Shown here in pieces: positions 1 to 14,400 of a stretch of 64,000 nucleotides of DNA. Location: the NCBI GenBank assembly GCA_963682055.1, contig OY821740.1:9549314-9613313 (forward strand), read 5' to 3'. Each line of letters opens with the position of its first letter. Positions within the stretch are counted from its first letter, which is position 1. The notes beneath the pieces were generated by a model, which saw nothing but the letters and a program-made list of their open reading frames with translations, had not been told where the DNA came from and searched no databases. Made by a program: the position numbers and the translations under genes. This DNA comes from Primula veris. Lineage: Eukaryota; Streptophyta; Magnoliopsida; Ericales; Primulaceae.

Positions 1-975
1 AAGAGAGCTTACATACGTATATATGAATCTGATTGATTTGGTGAAACCAATTACTTCCCTGTTTCGTATTTTTGCTATGGTATTCCTTTTTTTACTTTTG
101 ATTTTCGTTATGTTTGCACCTTGCTAAAAGCTGTGGCAAAATTGTGATACTTTTCCGTTTGCTAGTTGTGGTGCACTAAATTAAGAGATTGCAAAACAGA
201 TAGTGTCCCATTACTCATCAAGGTGTTAATTTCGATCTGTTAAGACGAGAAAAAAGTGCACTTGGCTGATAAATGACATTTAGTTAACTAGATGTAAAAT
301 TTACAATAATGTGTAATGGCATAGTTATGGGACTGCTACGAAAAGATTTGGTTGAAACTGTGCCAAGCATATATGGAGGTTTGTTATCATGTAACTTTGT
401 ACTTGAACAAAATTTAACTGGTAATTAGAGGGAAATCAACTAGTGACTTGTGAGTTAGGAGGAAGAGAGCACCATCAAAGTGTCTCAAATTGAAGAATTG
501 TGGCTTCTAAAACAGTTAAAACATTTGGATTCGGATAATGTTTTAATTAGCTTTGTTTGTTTGAAAGATTATGTAATTTGTCCTTTATTCATTACATACG
601 GGGCTCTATAGTCCTTTTCAGTGTTTTTGAACCCTCAAGTAACATTAGAATATTAAACGAATCAAATAAGATTTAGTTTATGGTTTATTTTAGATCAGGG
701 TTTATTCTTCGTCATTAAAGCTATTTATTTTTGTGTTCAATCAATTATTATTTTCTTACTGGTAGAACTTGTAAAAAGGTTTGGTTTATGTATTGAATAA
801 GTAAGTTGTGTCTCCCAATGCTAGTGTTTCGAGGAAAATCAACAAGATTCAAATGGCAGGGTAAAAAAATTCTTGCCAAAGGGAAATCTTTAGATCGATA
901 TATGGGAAACTTTAGCATTTAGATTGTGATGTTTTGGATTGAAATGAAACTTAGTGCTGTCAAAATATTCTGCAG
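1..975 (+). other. Intron or upstream part of the EMB8-like gene; no exon recognised
   Basis: No convincing coding exon was seen here. The first recognisable exon of the hydrolase gene opens at 976 in the middle of a codon. This AT-rich stretch is therefore probably intron, with the N-terminal exon (membrane anchor region in this family) before the window. A short hydrophobic frame near 79-129 was considered but it has no matching splice site. Confidence 0.55.
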
Positions 976-3900
976 GTATTTGTCAAATCCGTGGCTTTGT
1001 AGCCCACATCTTCAAACAATTTTCTTTAGCATCTTTGCTCGGCCCCTAGTATTCAGCTACCAAAGGTGACATGTTGTTTTTTATTTTATTTCACAGGCAT
1101 TCACTTTCCGGGTTCAAAGTAGATTAGGTGCAGATATTATATTGGATGTTTCAAAAATAAAAACAAATAGCATGCTTAAATTATTTTTGCATCCTGGACG
1201 AAACTGTTTAATGAAGGAATAATCTTTTATATTTATTGCTTTGCTTACATACAAATTTAACTGTTCATTTCTTACTAGTATTTATCACCGCGACAGGGAA
1301 ATATTTCTTTCTGATGATGGTGGGACAGTGGCGTTGGATTGGCTAAATTATTCTGATGGTAATTCCGATCATTTTCTTTATGTGTTCGCTTAGCTTTGGA
1401 TAGTTTGTCATTTTTCCTTGTGGTTAGTTGCAACTTATGTTACTAAACTAAATCGGTGATAACCCAAAACGAGTATCTGTTAATGAAGTGCTGTATCAGT
1501 GTGTTATCAGCATGGTAACTGTCTAACTTTTGCAATTGATTTTCTAGTTTCAGAAGACTCTTTCCAAGTTAGCAATGGTGTGCCTAAAGATGACCAAACC
1601 CCCATTCTAATTGTTATCCCGGGCTTAACTAGCGATTCTGAATCAGCTGTGAGTTTTTGTTTGTCTTTCCTTTGCTAAGTGATAAAACTTATCTCGTTTA
1701 CAATCTAGTCATAGTTATCTCATTTATCACAGTTTTGATGTGCAATTAAACTGCCACACTTACATATAGTTTTAGTTCTTTGTCCCCCAAAATTTCACAG
1801 TGTGTAGCAAGAATTTTCATCTCTGTATCATATCTTTTGCTGAAATACTGGAACTGAATGCAGTATATAAAGAAATTTACCTACAAGATGGCGAAATGTG
1901 GTTGGAATGTCGTGGTCATAAATCATCGGGGTCTAGGAGGAGTATCTTTAACTGTAAGTATTAGCATTTATCATTAATAAAAGTTATTTTTTTTATTTGT
2001 TGAAGTCACTGAACTATTTTGTTTTAGTGGAAAGCTTATCTTGCCACCTGACAATTGATTATCATCTCAACAATTATTTGCTTTCTATGTGACGATATAT
2101 ATTTGTAAGCCTTTATAATATTACCTATCTATCACAATGAAAGACAACATGAAATGGGTAAGGATTTGACTATAAAAATCCTACAATCCAATCAAAAAGA
2201 AGAGAAGAACAGAAGAGAAAAGAAAGTGTGTTGCATAAATGAACTAAGGGTTTGACAATAGAGAAAGATAGGCTTGTATAACCAAATGCCAAATGATCAC
2301 GAATGCACTTAAATAGTATAAGAGTCTGACTACATATATATGGTAACAAAAAGCATTTGGGGTATTTTAGTGTGCTTCAGATCTGTGTGCCTTTTAGGTT
2401 GTGGGAACATGATGAAAATTTTGCAGTCGATAAGCTACGCAATTTTAATAAATACTTCTAATATTGTTATAAATAATTATGGCAGTCTGATCGCTGTTAT
2501 AATGCTGGGTGGACAGAGGATTTGCGCAGAGTTATCAACCATGTTCACTATCAAAAACCGGAAGCTCCTCTGTTCCTTGTTGGATGTAGCCTTGGTGCCA
2601 ATGTTGTGGTAATTAGTTTCACATATTTGTAAAGCCTTCACATTTATGTTGGGTTGTTATTAGCTCCTTTTTACGGTTTTACCGTCATGTTATTCTCTAC
2701 CAAAAACTTTGGGTTTGCAACATTGTGAATTTGAAATAGCTGGCATCTGATAGAAGCAGAGAGCAAGGGAAGCAGCACATCTTGCTTTCTTTGATATATT
2801 GGAACTAGTTGGTTATCTCTAACTGCTCTTTGGTTTTAATTTTGTTGCCAAAGCCACATTTGCTTTTAAACATTGATCTTGACACTGAGACCTGAAAAGC
2901 GCTTTTTCAAATATGCTTGTTACTATTAATGATGGCCTTTTTAATTTGATAAAAGATGCTGGGCTGGTCAAAATAATCTGTTCACAAAAATGCCCAATGT
3001 GTTGCAACCATACTCTAAATTAACCATGCCCTGTTATTTAATGCATAGGATTCACTTTACGCCAAAAAAAAACTGACTACAGTTCTTAAGTGTAAGTCTT
3101 TGGTGATTGGTCTTTAGTTTAATCATGCCTTTGTTTTTACTCTCCTTTTTGCATTACTCTTTTCAGGTGAAATATCTAGGCGAGGAAGGGATCAAAACAC
3201 CAGTTTCCGGAGCAGCAGCTATCTGCTGTCCTTGGGATCTCTTGGTTGGTACTTTGACTATATGGTGTTTTCTAGTATTGTATTGCAGAAAATTTAGTTT
3301 TAACAATAGTGGCTAATCTAGTTATCCTCCGTTCCTCAAACTTCCATGAGCCTTCTTCTTTATGCGTAGTGATATGCTCTAAGTGGGTTTCATTGTTTGC
3401 TCTTTTGTGTGCAATCTGGTACTTTTCTTCCTGAGTTTCCTTTTTTCTTGTCACTTCTGCACTACCATTGAGACAAAACTTACATGTCACAATGGCATTT
3501 AATTCTACTCAAAAATCAAAATCACAGCTAATCTGGATTTTGGTTTTAATTGTTATAGTAATGCAAGTGGCACTCATTAATCATTTTGTTTATAATCGTG
3601 AGCTGTGACTGCAATTATTGGCAATGGGATATTTTTTTATAGTTACTGATGGCTGCTAATCCTTTCATCAACTTATGAGAGTTTGAAATTTCCATCTAAA
3701 AAGTTTCTTTTTCTCTTGATGTGTTTTTCTTACAGATATGTGACAGGTTTCTGAACCGTAAGGCTGTGCAGCAGTTCTACAATAAAGCTCTAGTGGCTGG
3801 TCTTAAATGTTATTCTCAGCTGTATGTCTGCCTCCCCTTATTATAGTCTCTTTTATTGAATAAAATTTGTTAGCAGTTTGTATATCTGCCATCTCAATCA

Positions 3901-6783
3901 TTTAATCGTTCTGATTAGTTTACAGCTCTTTTTATCTTTTGTTGTCAATGATAAGAATGCAGCTCTTCCTCAGTTAATTTAATTTTGCATTTTTAATAGG
4001 CACCAGACAGTTATATCTCGCATGGTTGATTGGGAAGGCATTGGTAAGGTGATTTTTCCTACTTAATGACATTAAATTTGTAATATACTTTTTTCTCAGA
4101 TAGCATTAGAGGTACGAAGAGAATTATATAATCAGGGAACTATGCTGAATACTAATCCTTATGGACCTTATTAAAAGCATTGAATTGAATACATTTGATT
4201 TCCCTTTTGATATTTGCATCAGTACTTGAGCATTCTGCAAAACAATACATTTCTTTTATTAACAATACTATATTTCTCCAGGCAGGGTGGATGAGGGTTG
4301 GTTGGGTGTTAATTTTATTGGTTATATTGGCTGAATAAGGCTTCCTACTACATCCATGTGCATATTTTATTTGCTTTACTGCGTTCATATCTCTAGATGG
4401 CTAGTGTGTGTATTATTCAAATGCTTCATAGTTCGTGCAGTGTTTGGACAACTGTCCATATCTAGTCGGCCAAGAATTTTTTGCTATTGTTTTTTGATAC
4501 ATGTTCATGATGTCACAACAGACCCGTGTTCTTCGAGACTTTGATGATCATGTAACTCGAGTGACTGGTAATTACGAGGTAATATATGTGAGTTTTTTGT
4601 TTTATTTAGCATTCAATTTCTAACCACATTATCTTGTCCCTCAGACGGTGGATACGTATTACAGGCGTTGTAGCTGCAGTAATTATGTTAGAGATGTAAT
4701 GGTCCCACTTCTCTGTATCAGTGCACTAGATGATCCTGTCTGTTCGAGTGAAGCTATCCCGTACGATGAATGCAGGTAACCTTTTTTCGGATAACGCAAG
4801 TACCAATATACTATTTTCTCCTTATTTTATGCTTTACAATTTATGCTCGTTACAGGAAAGAGAGATTGTATGCATTCGAAAAGAGGCAAATAGAAGATAT
4901 GAAATGAAACAATACACATAAGCTAGATCCACCTTAATTGCAAATTTAAATGCTCTTAAGTGGTAAATCTCAATGAAACAGTATGAGCATTCTATGTTAA
5001 CTGTATAATGAAACTATTCTAGTTTTTAGGTGATGTATGGCATTTTAGTGGATAACAGAATTGACTATTTTTATCTTCACAATTATTGAACTCTTAGTTT
5101 TGGATCACATCCTTTGAAGGACCTTATTTTTCACTACTCAGTACGCAGTATGAGCACCTTACCTGGCACTTTATCTACAGGGCCAATAAAAACGTTGTCC
5201 TAGCGACAACACAGCACGGAGGTCACTTAGCATACTATGAAGGCCTAACGACAAATAGCTCATGGTAATATACAGTTTCATTTTTAAAATGTCTTTATTA
5301 TCTGGTGGTTTCAGTTGGTTGGATATTACCATAACGACATAACCACAGATTGAAGTTAAAGTCTAGATCCTACGTCTTTAGAAAACAGTTATTTTTTCTT
5401 CAATGAATCATTTTGTTTCTGCAAAAAAATAGAAAGCACACGTTCAAATACTAAAATTATGAAAAGTTCAATACCGTTCTGCACTTTGCAATGATTGATA
5501 AAAAAGTGAATATGAAAGCAATATATGCGCATGGTCAGGCAAGTCTAAATACATCTTTTCAAGACAGTTGCAGTAAAAAAATGTGATTTTTTTTAGGAAA
5601 TTCATTTGCATCTGTGTAGCTTATTTTAGCATCACATCTTCTTGCTGACGGCAAGTTTTTCTTATTTATTCAACTTCCTTACTAGCATTATGTCCTTGAG
5701 GCTGTGATTTCCTTTTAATCTCTCCCCCTCTCAGGTGGGTCAGAGCTGTTCATGAGTTTTTAACAGTACTGCAATCAAGTCCAATCATTCACAGAGAAAA
5801 AAAGACACAGGTGCGCAAAAACTTGTTCTATATAATATTGTAACTGAATGATTTTTCACCCAAGATACGAGATTGTAGAGATGCTTATCATATGTGTGCA
5901 TTCATTTATCTGAACTTTTGGGATCTCAGTTAGTTTAGAATTTGCTCGGTTACAGTCTCAACTAGATAGAAGCTAGGAACTTTGTTTCATAACAGTATAA
6001 AAGTTGAGTTTGGCTATGTACGCATATACTTTATAATCCTAAGCACCAGGTCAAGTCACAAAACGATCCCCAAAATATGTCTCCACAACTAAAGGCAGTG
6101 TACGAAGTCATAAACTAAAACGAGTTCCACACTAGAGTTTAGACCATTTAATAAAAGAAATGGGAATAGAGCTTGGCTTTTAAGAGAGAGATCATGAGCC
6201 ATACACATTACTTGTTAGCGCCTTGGGTGCTATAGTGAACTTTGCTGAGACCTTACCTCAGAAACAAGATATCTTTAGGCCTCAAAATCTCTAACCATGT
6301 TGTTATTTTAGACTCCTCCATGTTTCTTAAAGCTTAGCTAAGAAGCTACATTTCGCCACTCCTTGTAGTTAATAATATGGTTGTAATTTTCAGGTGCCAA
6401 TTCCACATATGAATTCTCCTCAAGAATCTCTAATTGACCAAGGTCCATTTGTGAACATCACTGAAGATGGACTGGTCATTGCTGCTGCCAATGGCCAAAC
6501 AACAAATTTCGAAGATACGAGCAAAGAGTCTTTAACTCACTCCGAAGGTAAAAAAGATATAAAATTGGAAACTCGTAAAAGCGACCACACGACAGAAGAA
6601 AAAGAGGCAAAAGATGCCACTGTACCTGTACGAAGGAACATAGACCAGCTTTCGCGGCACAGTCGAAAATCAGTTTGGCTACTGGCATATATTGCTATCA
6701 TGACAACATGGCCACTTTTAGGATCAGGAATTGCATTTTTCTGGAGGAAGAAACTTACTAAAAGATTGCCGCGGATGATATAG
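976..6783 (+). CDS. EMB8-like alpha/beta-hydrolase (5'-partial, 14 exons seen)
   Basis: Exons seen: 976-1065, 1297-1358, 1548-1648, 1864-1953, 2486-2608, 3167-3244, 3736-3821, 4000-4043, 4100-4111, 4538-4578, 4645-4775, 5181-5264, 5735-5810 and 6394-6783. All junctions are GT/AG and all phases agree, giving about 468 residues. The fold is an abhydrolase of the embryogenesis-associated EMB8 family. After the SPHLQT motif come DGGTVALDW, the oxyanion-side INHRGLGG, the nucleophile elbow GCSLGAN (Ser), the acid in SALDDPVC (Asp) and the catalytic His in QHGGHLAYYEG. The last exon adds a low-complexity charged tail and a hydrophobic segment (about WLLAYIAIMTTWPLLGSGIA), which suggests a C-terminal membrane anchor. 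The substrate is unknown; the family is assumed to hydrolyse esters or lipids. The N-terminal exon(s) lie before the window. A 12-nt exon at 4100-4111 is required to keep the frame. Confidence 0.88.
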
Positions 6784-8445
6784 AAATAAAAAGAACTGTC
6801 ATTTAGTGAAATGAACCATTATTTGTTGTCAAATTAATAGCATATAGGCATTAATGGGTCTGATGGAGACCCAAATAATAAGTCAGAAAAACTTATACTG
6901 TATCTTGAAAATAGTTCAGTAATTGAAAAATCGGTTGTACAACTCTTTTTCAAGTTGTTTTGTTGAAAGCAGGTTGTAGGTTGCTATTTGGTTTTTACTT
7001 GCATGTATTTTCTCTGAGACTAATTACTTTTTGACCTCTTGAAACACTCATTTACAAACTACTGTAGCAACTTAGCAAAAGACAATTGAACTTTCTTCTA
7101 CATTAAACTTCAGGTTTTAAATTCCAAATAATTTTGCTTTAGAATCATTCACCAATTACTTTTTACTCATGCTGGATTGCTTTTTGACTACATTTCAGCT
7201 ACTTTCATGTTTGAAACTTGTTCTTAAACAAATAGAATGAGAAAGGAACAATAAACTAATTATTCTTTCAGTTCATTCATACTTCCAACTTGGTGTATAT
7301 CACGAAAGCCTGGGTGGAGAAATTCTTCTGGGGATATCTTTCCGAAGATCCCACCTCGATTCCAAAACCACTTTTTACTTGTGTTCAATGGCTACGATTT
7401 TGCCTTGTTGAAGAGGCTAAATTTCATGAAATAATTTTACTCTTGTTGGATACATTATAAAAAAAGGAAAAAAAAACATTTTTTTCTCCAAATAGTGGAA
7501 AGGGCTGTCTTCTTGTATAAAAGATTTGAGAACCGCCGTACGTCCTAAACTTTGAGAACCGCTTTGTTTAAATTGTCCGATTCTATAATACTTAGATGTA
7601 GAACTATAGTGCAAAATTAAATGAAATTGTTAAATAAATCCTTCCAAGCTTTCACATTGTATTCATTTCCCCAAACAGAAAACCCTAATAAGTCCAAATA
7701 GAACTTGTTTTAAAACTATAAGAGTTATTTTTATAGAGAATGATAGTAATTAACATGGTGTACATAAACCGACTAAACCGACCGAATCAAACTGAACCGA
7801 TTAAAAACCAAACCAAACCAAACCGATTAGTAATTAGTTTTGTTTGATTTGAAATTTGATAAACCGATTTAATCGGTTCGGTTTGTGCTTTCAATGGTTT
7901 TTAAACCAAACCAAAACAAACCGATTATTTTTATTCATATATAAAATAATATAATTATTTATTTATATATATATATAGATCAATAAGTTGAGATATTATG
8001 TTTTACTTGCTATTTGTACTTGCTAATAATATATTTTGTTGAACCATTTGTAAATTTTCTTATTATTCGACTTTCAGTTTAAAGTTGTAAATGAAATATA
8101 AGCGAAAAATTTACGAAATTACGAAATTAGTGTAATTTTGAATATTGTGTTTTTTATTTGTTAAAGTTTAAACCGAACCAAATGAAACTGATTATGACTG
8201 ATTTGGTTTGGTTCGGTGATTTTTTTTTGTTCAAAACCGAACCGAACAAATTATTTTTTATTAATTTGGTTTGCATTTTACATAAAAACCGAACCGAGCC
8301 GTTACACGTGTAATAAAAATAAGCGGTTGAAAACGGAACCGGAGTTTTAAGTTTGTTTTGATTCTATTTTCATCTGATTCCACCCACAGCTAAAAGCTCA
8401 GAGAGAGAGAGACACACACATATATATATATATATAGAGAGAGAG
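6784..8445. other. 3' flank of the hydrolase gene and NFU promoter region
   Basis: No gene was seen here. The first few hundred bases are probably the 3' UTR of the hydrolase gene; possible poly(A) signals of the AATAAA type occur near 6784 and 7250. The stretch at about 7768-8335 is a repeat rich in AACCGAACC words. Just before the NFU start codon there is a CA/TA/GA microsatellite leader (8401-8445), typical of plant 5' UTRs. Confidence 0.5.
7768..8335. repeat. AACCGAACC-rich inverted repeat, MITE-like
   Basis: The left part (about 7768-7930) repeats words such as AACCGATT and CCAAACC. The right part (about 8165-8330) carries the same words, first as the reverse complement (GGTTTGGTTCGGT) and then forward again. 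An AT-rich centre separates the arms. This looks like a small inverted-repeat element or old foldback sequence. No target duplication was identified, so the ends are approximate and the class is not assigned. Confidence 0.4.
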
Positions 8446-11400
8446 ATGAAGGCGGTGGTGTTGTACACGTCATCATCGTGCTACTTAGATAGACCACGAC
8501 AAATCCTAGAATCTCATCCCTGTTCTCGATCCAAGGTATACATACATATATATAGTGTATATATATACTCTTTATCTTAGCTCTATGTTTTCATATGCTA
8601 GAGTTTATGCCAAATTACAATTAACTAATTAAGTCACGTGTCTTGAAACTAATTTCCATTTAGCTAATAGGAAAGAACTTGTATCGATTGTCACGCTCTT
8701 TCGTGATTGCGTTATGGCGAGGGAATGTCAGCATCCCCTCGTCCGGACCGATACTATCACGAAAACAGACAAACCGGGCCCCACATAGTGGATGTCGCGT
8801 CACCCCGGATCTTAAGAGGCCGGGCTGAACCTAGGCCGGCCCAAAGAAGCGTGTTGAGTACGCTTTCCCAATTAATGTTGCTGCTCCCCTGAGGGACCCT
8901 CCTGGCGTATCATCGACGTGGCCCAATCACAGGCCACCTCCCTGTGGGCCCCGGTAGAGGACAATACCCTTGTCAGAGTCATAAATGACCTAACGCCGTT
9001 GGATCAGCATCTTACAGTACAGTGATCCAAGGGCTAATACGCCTCTAATCACACTATAAATACCCCCACTAATATCACTTAGAAGGGGAGACACAAATAC
9101 AGAGAGGAGAGATAAAGGTTAAACAACCCGGACCCCCAGAACACTACCTGTACCATCGATACCACGACTTGTAACCGGCCCGGTCCATCACCCTTAATTA
9201 CATTCTTACTTTCAGCTAACACCGATACTGACTTGATCGTTGGAGAGGGAAAACCTGTTACCGACCCCGGGCCCCTGTTTGTTTCCTGCGCAGGCACGAA
9301 GATCACCTCGTCACCATAGCCGACATAGCCCACTCCGGATACCTCGGAAGATCGGAGCCGACGCGAATTGATTAAGCCGAGCTTGGGAAGAAAATCAGGC
9401 TCGCCAATTGGCGCCGTCTGTGGGAAACGTGAAGAACGCGTTAGCTTCGACACTGGTACCTAAAGAAAACATGTCTGGCAATAACCGATTCGACACCCCA
9501 TCGTCTCGACCTCCTCCCGTTCTTGGGATGCCAAGGACGCTTTCTTTTGACGAGACCCCGAGAACCGCGTCTACGAGGGAACCCGCTCCCTTAACAACAA
9601 CAGCGGCAACGCCCCGATCGCGGGCCGAGCTGACTCAGATGATGCTTGACATCCACGAACGAGAGCTTGTCGCTCTTGCGGCCCAGAAGGCACTGATTGC
9701 CACGCTGTTGGCGCCAGAACCAGAGCCCGTCATTCGAATCACAAGCCAAGACGAACCGGTTCCTGTCCCCGCCAAGAGCGTGATGTCCCGATTGGGACCC
9801 CTCCGACGACCCCCCCCCCTAGAGACTCCCAGAGAGCCAACTAGGGGTGAGGAGTCGAGGCATTCCCATGAAGGGAATTCCCGTCACGATAATGAGCGGA
9901 GTATACATTCTCGGCTCCGTTGGCAGGAAGACAGTCGGGACTCACGGCCGGAATCTAGTCATGCCCGAACTGTTAAACCTCCTCGAACGCGAAGGCGAGG
10001 CCGCCGTGGTCGGCACGATGCAGCCGGTGAAGCAGCACTGAAGATCGTAGCCTCGACCCGTAGCACCCCGTTCTCGGACGAAATCGAATACAGTACTCCC
10101 CCCCGAAACTTCATTGCCCCTATTCTCCAGACCTTCAACGCGGACTCTGATCCGGAGGCTCATCTCCGACACTATCGATACCAGATGAACCATTGGTCAC
10201 ACCTTGACCAATTAATGTGCAGGTGCTTTCCCGCCAGCCTGGGAAGGCTCGCTAGTAAATGGTTCCAGTCCCTGCCCGTCAACTCCATCCACTGTTGGGA
10301 CGACCTAGCATATGACTTAGCACACCGGTTCATAAACTTGAAAGAGAGAGCTGCCCAACCGGAGCAACTCTATTAAGTGAGGGTCCAATCCAAAAAGACC
10401 CTCGAGAATTATGATAGTCGGTTTTGGCTGAAGCATGCAGAATGCGCGGACTATCCCGACTCCACCGCCATAGCCGCCTTCAGGCAAAACATGGTAGTCG
10501 GGAGCAGGATCCGAAACGAGATGATCGCGACCCCCCCTAACTCTGTCCCTCAACTCAGGTCCCTCATAAAACAGCATATCGACATCGAGAAGGACATGAG
10601 GTCTGCTGGGGCAACACGTTCTGTAGCCCTTATCGACCAGCCAAGGGATAGGTCCGTCACGCTGAGCCCTCGAAGAAACCGGCCCGTGGCGGAAAGGTTG
10701 GAGCGGCCACGAACGGGAAGGAATCCGCAACCGGCCCCTAAAAGAAGAAAAGAGGACCCCCGACCGAGACATCAAACCCCTCTAGCCTCGGGTTCGGGCA
10801 ATGCCTATTCCACCACCTTTCGCCTCCCACTCGTCGACCTTCTTAACAAGATAGAGAATGAGCCTTTCTTCTCCTGGCCTCTTCCCCTACGGAATGAGCC
10901 GGCCCCCGGGCTTAACGACAAAATCTGTGAGTATCACAGAGGCCACGGCCACCATACCAACGAGTGTCACGGCCTGAAGGCCCGGCTCGAGGGATGGGTC
11001 CGAGATGGCCTGATGGATAAATACGTCAAGTCACGAGGGGACGGAGGAGGGGTTGATGAGAGGCAGCGAGACCTACCCCCACCGGTCATGATCTGTCATG
11101 TCATTCACTCAGGACCGAAGAGGTCAAGCCCGAATGGGCTGAAAGAACCTCAGCTCGGGAGGCAGCGATGAAGCAGCACGTCTGCCTCGCAGGAAGCTCA
11201 AGCCCCCAGAAAAAATATAAGCGCGACGCCAAACCAGACGTGAGCTTCACTGACTTCGACCTGGTGGGGGTGGACGTGCCCCATACTGACGCCCTTGTTA
11301 TCTCGGCCCAGATAGGCCATTGCGCTGTAGGACGGATCCTCGTTGATCAAGGGGCGTCAGTCAACATACTCTTTGGAGACCTCTTCCAGAAGATGGGACT

Positions 11401-14400
11401 CAAAGAAGAACAGTTGGAAACCAACGCCCCTCCTCTGTACGGATTCAACTCTGAGGCTGTTCAGCCCAGAGGGAACATAACCTTGCCTGTTAAAACAGGA
11501 ACCAAGGTTATGAGTGTGGAGTTCACGGTGGTGAACGTCCCCTCCGTTTACAACGTGATATTGGGGCGCACGTGGCTTCATGGAATGGATGGAGTCTCCT
11601 CCACCCTACATCAGAAGGTTAAGTACCCAACTGATTCTGGGGTGGAAACCATTTCAGGAAATCAGAAAGTCTCACGTAGCTGCGCCATGGCTGTGTATTC
11701 CGGCAAGAAGGCGGTGCCGGTCCAAAGCGCCATGAACATTGAGGCAGAGGACCCTAAGCTGCTGAGGGAACTAAACAAAAAGATGGGGCCAGAGGCCGAA
11801 GACAAGGTGGAGGAAGGATTGCTGAAGATTCAGATCCCGGGGTTCGACGAGGACCACTTTTTTATGGTGGGAACGAAGCTGAGCAAGCCCGAGGTCACCG
11901 ACCTCGTCGAACTCCTGCTCCAATACCTCGATAATTTTGCATGGGGTCCAAGCGAGATGCCAGGCATCAGTTCGGACCTCGCCTGCCACCAATTAAACGT
12001 CAACCCGGGTGCCAAGCCCGTGATGCAAAAGGGGCGCCGTGTCAGTCCAGAGCATGCCGATGCCATAAACGAGGAAGTAGAGAAGCTTCTGCTAGCCGGA
12101 GCCATCAGGGAGATTTATTACCCCAGATGGCTCGCTAACCCCGTAGTGGTCCCAAAAAGAACGGAAAGCTGAGGGTGTGCATCGATTACACGAGCCTCAA
12201 CCGGGCCTGTCCCAAAGATCCTTTCCCCTTGCCCAAAATCGATCAAATAGTGGACTCTACGGCCGGGGCCGCCAGAATGAGCTTTCTGGATGCCTGCTCC
12301 GGCTACCATCAAATACCTATGTCGGAGGCCGACCAAGAAAAAACTGCCTTCATCACCCCAAGGGGAAATTACTGCTACAAAGTGATGCCCTTCAGACTCA
12401 AGAACGCCGGGGCGACCTATCAGAGAATGGTCACCAAGATATTCTCTAAGAACATAGGCCGAACCATGGAAGTCTATATTAACGACATGGTGGTAAAAAG
12501 CACCCAGGAGTGGGACCACCTATCCGACCTGAGAGAGGTGTTCGAAACAATACGAAGGCATGACCTGAAGCTGAACGCCTCTTAAGTGTGCCTTCGGGGT
12601 AGGTGCCGACAAATTCCTAGGGTTCATGGTGACCCACCGCAGCATAGAAGCGAACCCGTCCCAGATCTCTGCCTTGAAAAATTTGAAAACACCTGAAAAG
12701 AGAAAGGACATACAAAAGCTAGCCGGGATGGCCGCCGCCCTCAACCGATTTATTGCCCGGTTCGGGGACCGATGCAAGCCGTTCTTTACGGCCTTAAAGG
12801 CTCAGAAGAAATTCGAATGGACCGATGAATGCCGGCGTGCGTTCACTGAGCTAGCGGACTACCTCGGAAGTCCGCCCCTTCTGACCAAGCCGGACCCAGG
12901 CGATGTCCTTACCCTATACCTGACCGTGTCTGAGGTAGCCGTCAGCGCCGTCCTCATCAAGGAACTCGACAGGGAGCAAAGGCCTATCTATTACGTGAGC
13001 AAAACTCTCCTCGATGCCGAGGCTAGGTATATGCCTTTGGAAAAACTCGTCCTAGCCCTCGTCGTGACCTCACGAAAACTTGCTCACTACTTCTCGGCAC
13101 ACAGCATTGTGGTCTATACTGATCAGCCGGTACGAGAAATACTCCAAAAGGGGGATCTCTCTCGACGAATGATGAAGTGGGCCTGCCACTTGAACGCCTA
13201 CGACATCCGCTATGCGCCACGAACGTCCGTCAAAGGACAGGCCCTGGCCGACTTCGTGGCAGAATTCACTGGGACGACCCAATGCCCCGACACCACAGGT
13301 TGTGCCCCCGAGACCTGGACCTTGCACGCGGATGGAGCCGCCAATAAGAAAGGGTCCGGCCTCGGCGTCGTGCTCCGATCTCCCCAAGGGGATGTGATCG
13401 AGAAGTCAATCCAACTTGGCTTCCGAGCCACGAATAACGAGGTCGAATATGAGGCCGTGATCGCCGGCTTAAAAATGGCCCGAAGCCTCGGAATCAAGAA
13501 AATACTGGTGCACACGGACTCTCAATTAGTCAGCAGCCAGATTAGTGGTGAGTTTCAGACGAAGGACGACAGAATGGCAAGCTACGTGGCCATCGCTTCC
13601 GGAATACTCCAAAGCTTCGAATGTCAAGAAATCGTCAACATCAACAGAAACGAGAACACCCACGCCGATGCACTAGCAACCCTAGCCTCGGCCATAAGTG
13701 ATCAAAAAGAGAGAGTCATCACCATAGAATACGTCCCTTCGCCTAGCATCGGGGCTAAGGCAACAATTAACATGGTGACTGACCTCCCGCCGGAGCCGAG
13801 CTGGATGGACCCCATAATGGAATACCATCGCTCCGGTGATCTTCCCAATGACAAGAAAGAGGCCGAGAAAATAAGAAGAAACGCACTGGGATTCTGGGTA
13901 GCTCCCAACGACAAGCTCTATAAAAGGTCGTTCTCTGGCCCCTACTTACTCTGCGTCCATCCCGACATAGTAATAAGAGTCATGGAGGAAATTCACGAAG
14001 GAACGTGTGGGAGCCATACCGGGGGCAGGTCGCTGGCCAACCGAGCTTTGACCCACGGATATTGGTGGCCCCTCATGCAGAAGGACGCCAAAGCCTTCGT
14101 ACTCAGGTGTGAGAAGTGTCAGAAGTACGCTCCCATACCCCGTGCCCCGGCACAGAAAATGAGCAGCGTGACCTCGCCCCGGCCTTTTGCACAGTGGGGG
14201 ATGGATATCGTCGGACCATTCCCCGTGGCCCCGGGGGGGAAAAAGTTCCTCCTCATGGTCACCGATTACTTCTCAAAGTGGGTAAAGGCCGTGGCCTTAG
14301 CGAAAATCACAGAGGCCGAGGTGATACGTTTCCTCTGGAGAGACGTGATCACCAGATTTGGAATCCCCTACTCAATCGTCGCGGACAATGGGGGACAATT

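Noticed and set aside
1279..1296. Upstream acceptor for hydrolase exon 2 (TACTAG at 1278)
   Set aside because: It would add IYHRDR in frame, but the CGACAG acceptor at 1296 gives SYQREIFLSDDGG, which matches the family.
4522..4578. Hydrolase exon starting at 4522 (ACCCGTGTTCTT)
   Set aside because: It would keep a frame only without the microexon and gives residues unlike the family; 4538 with the 12-nt exon fits both phase and family.
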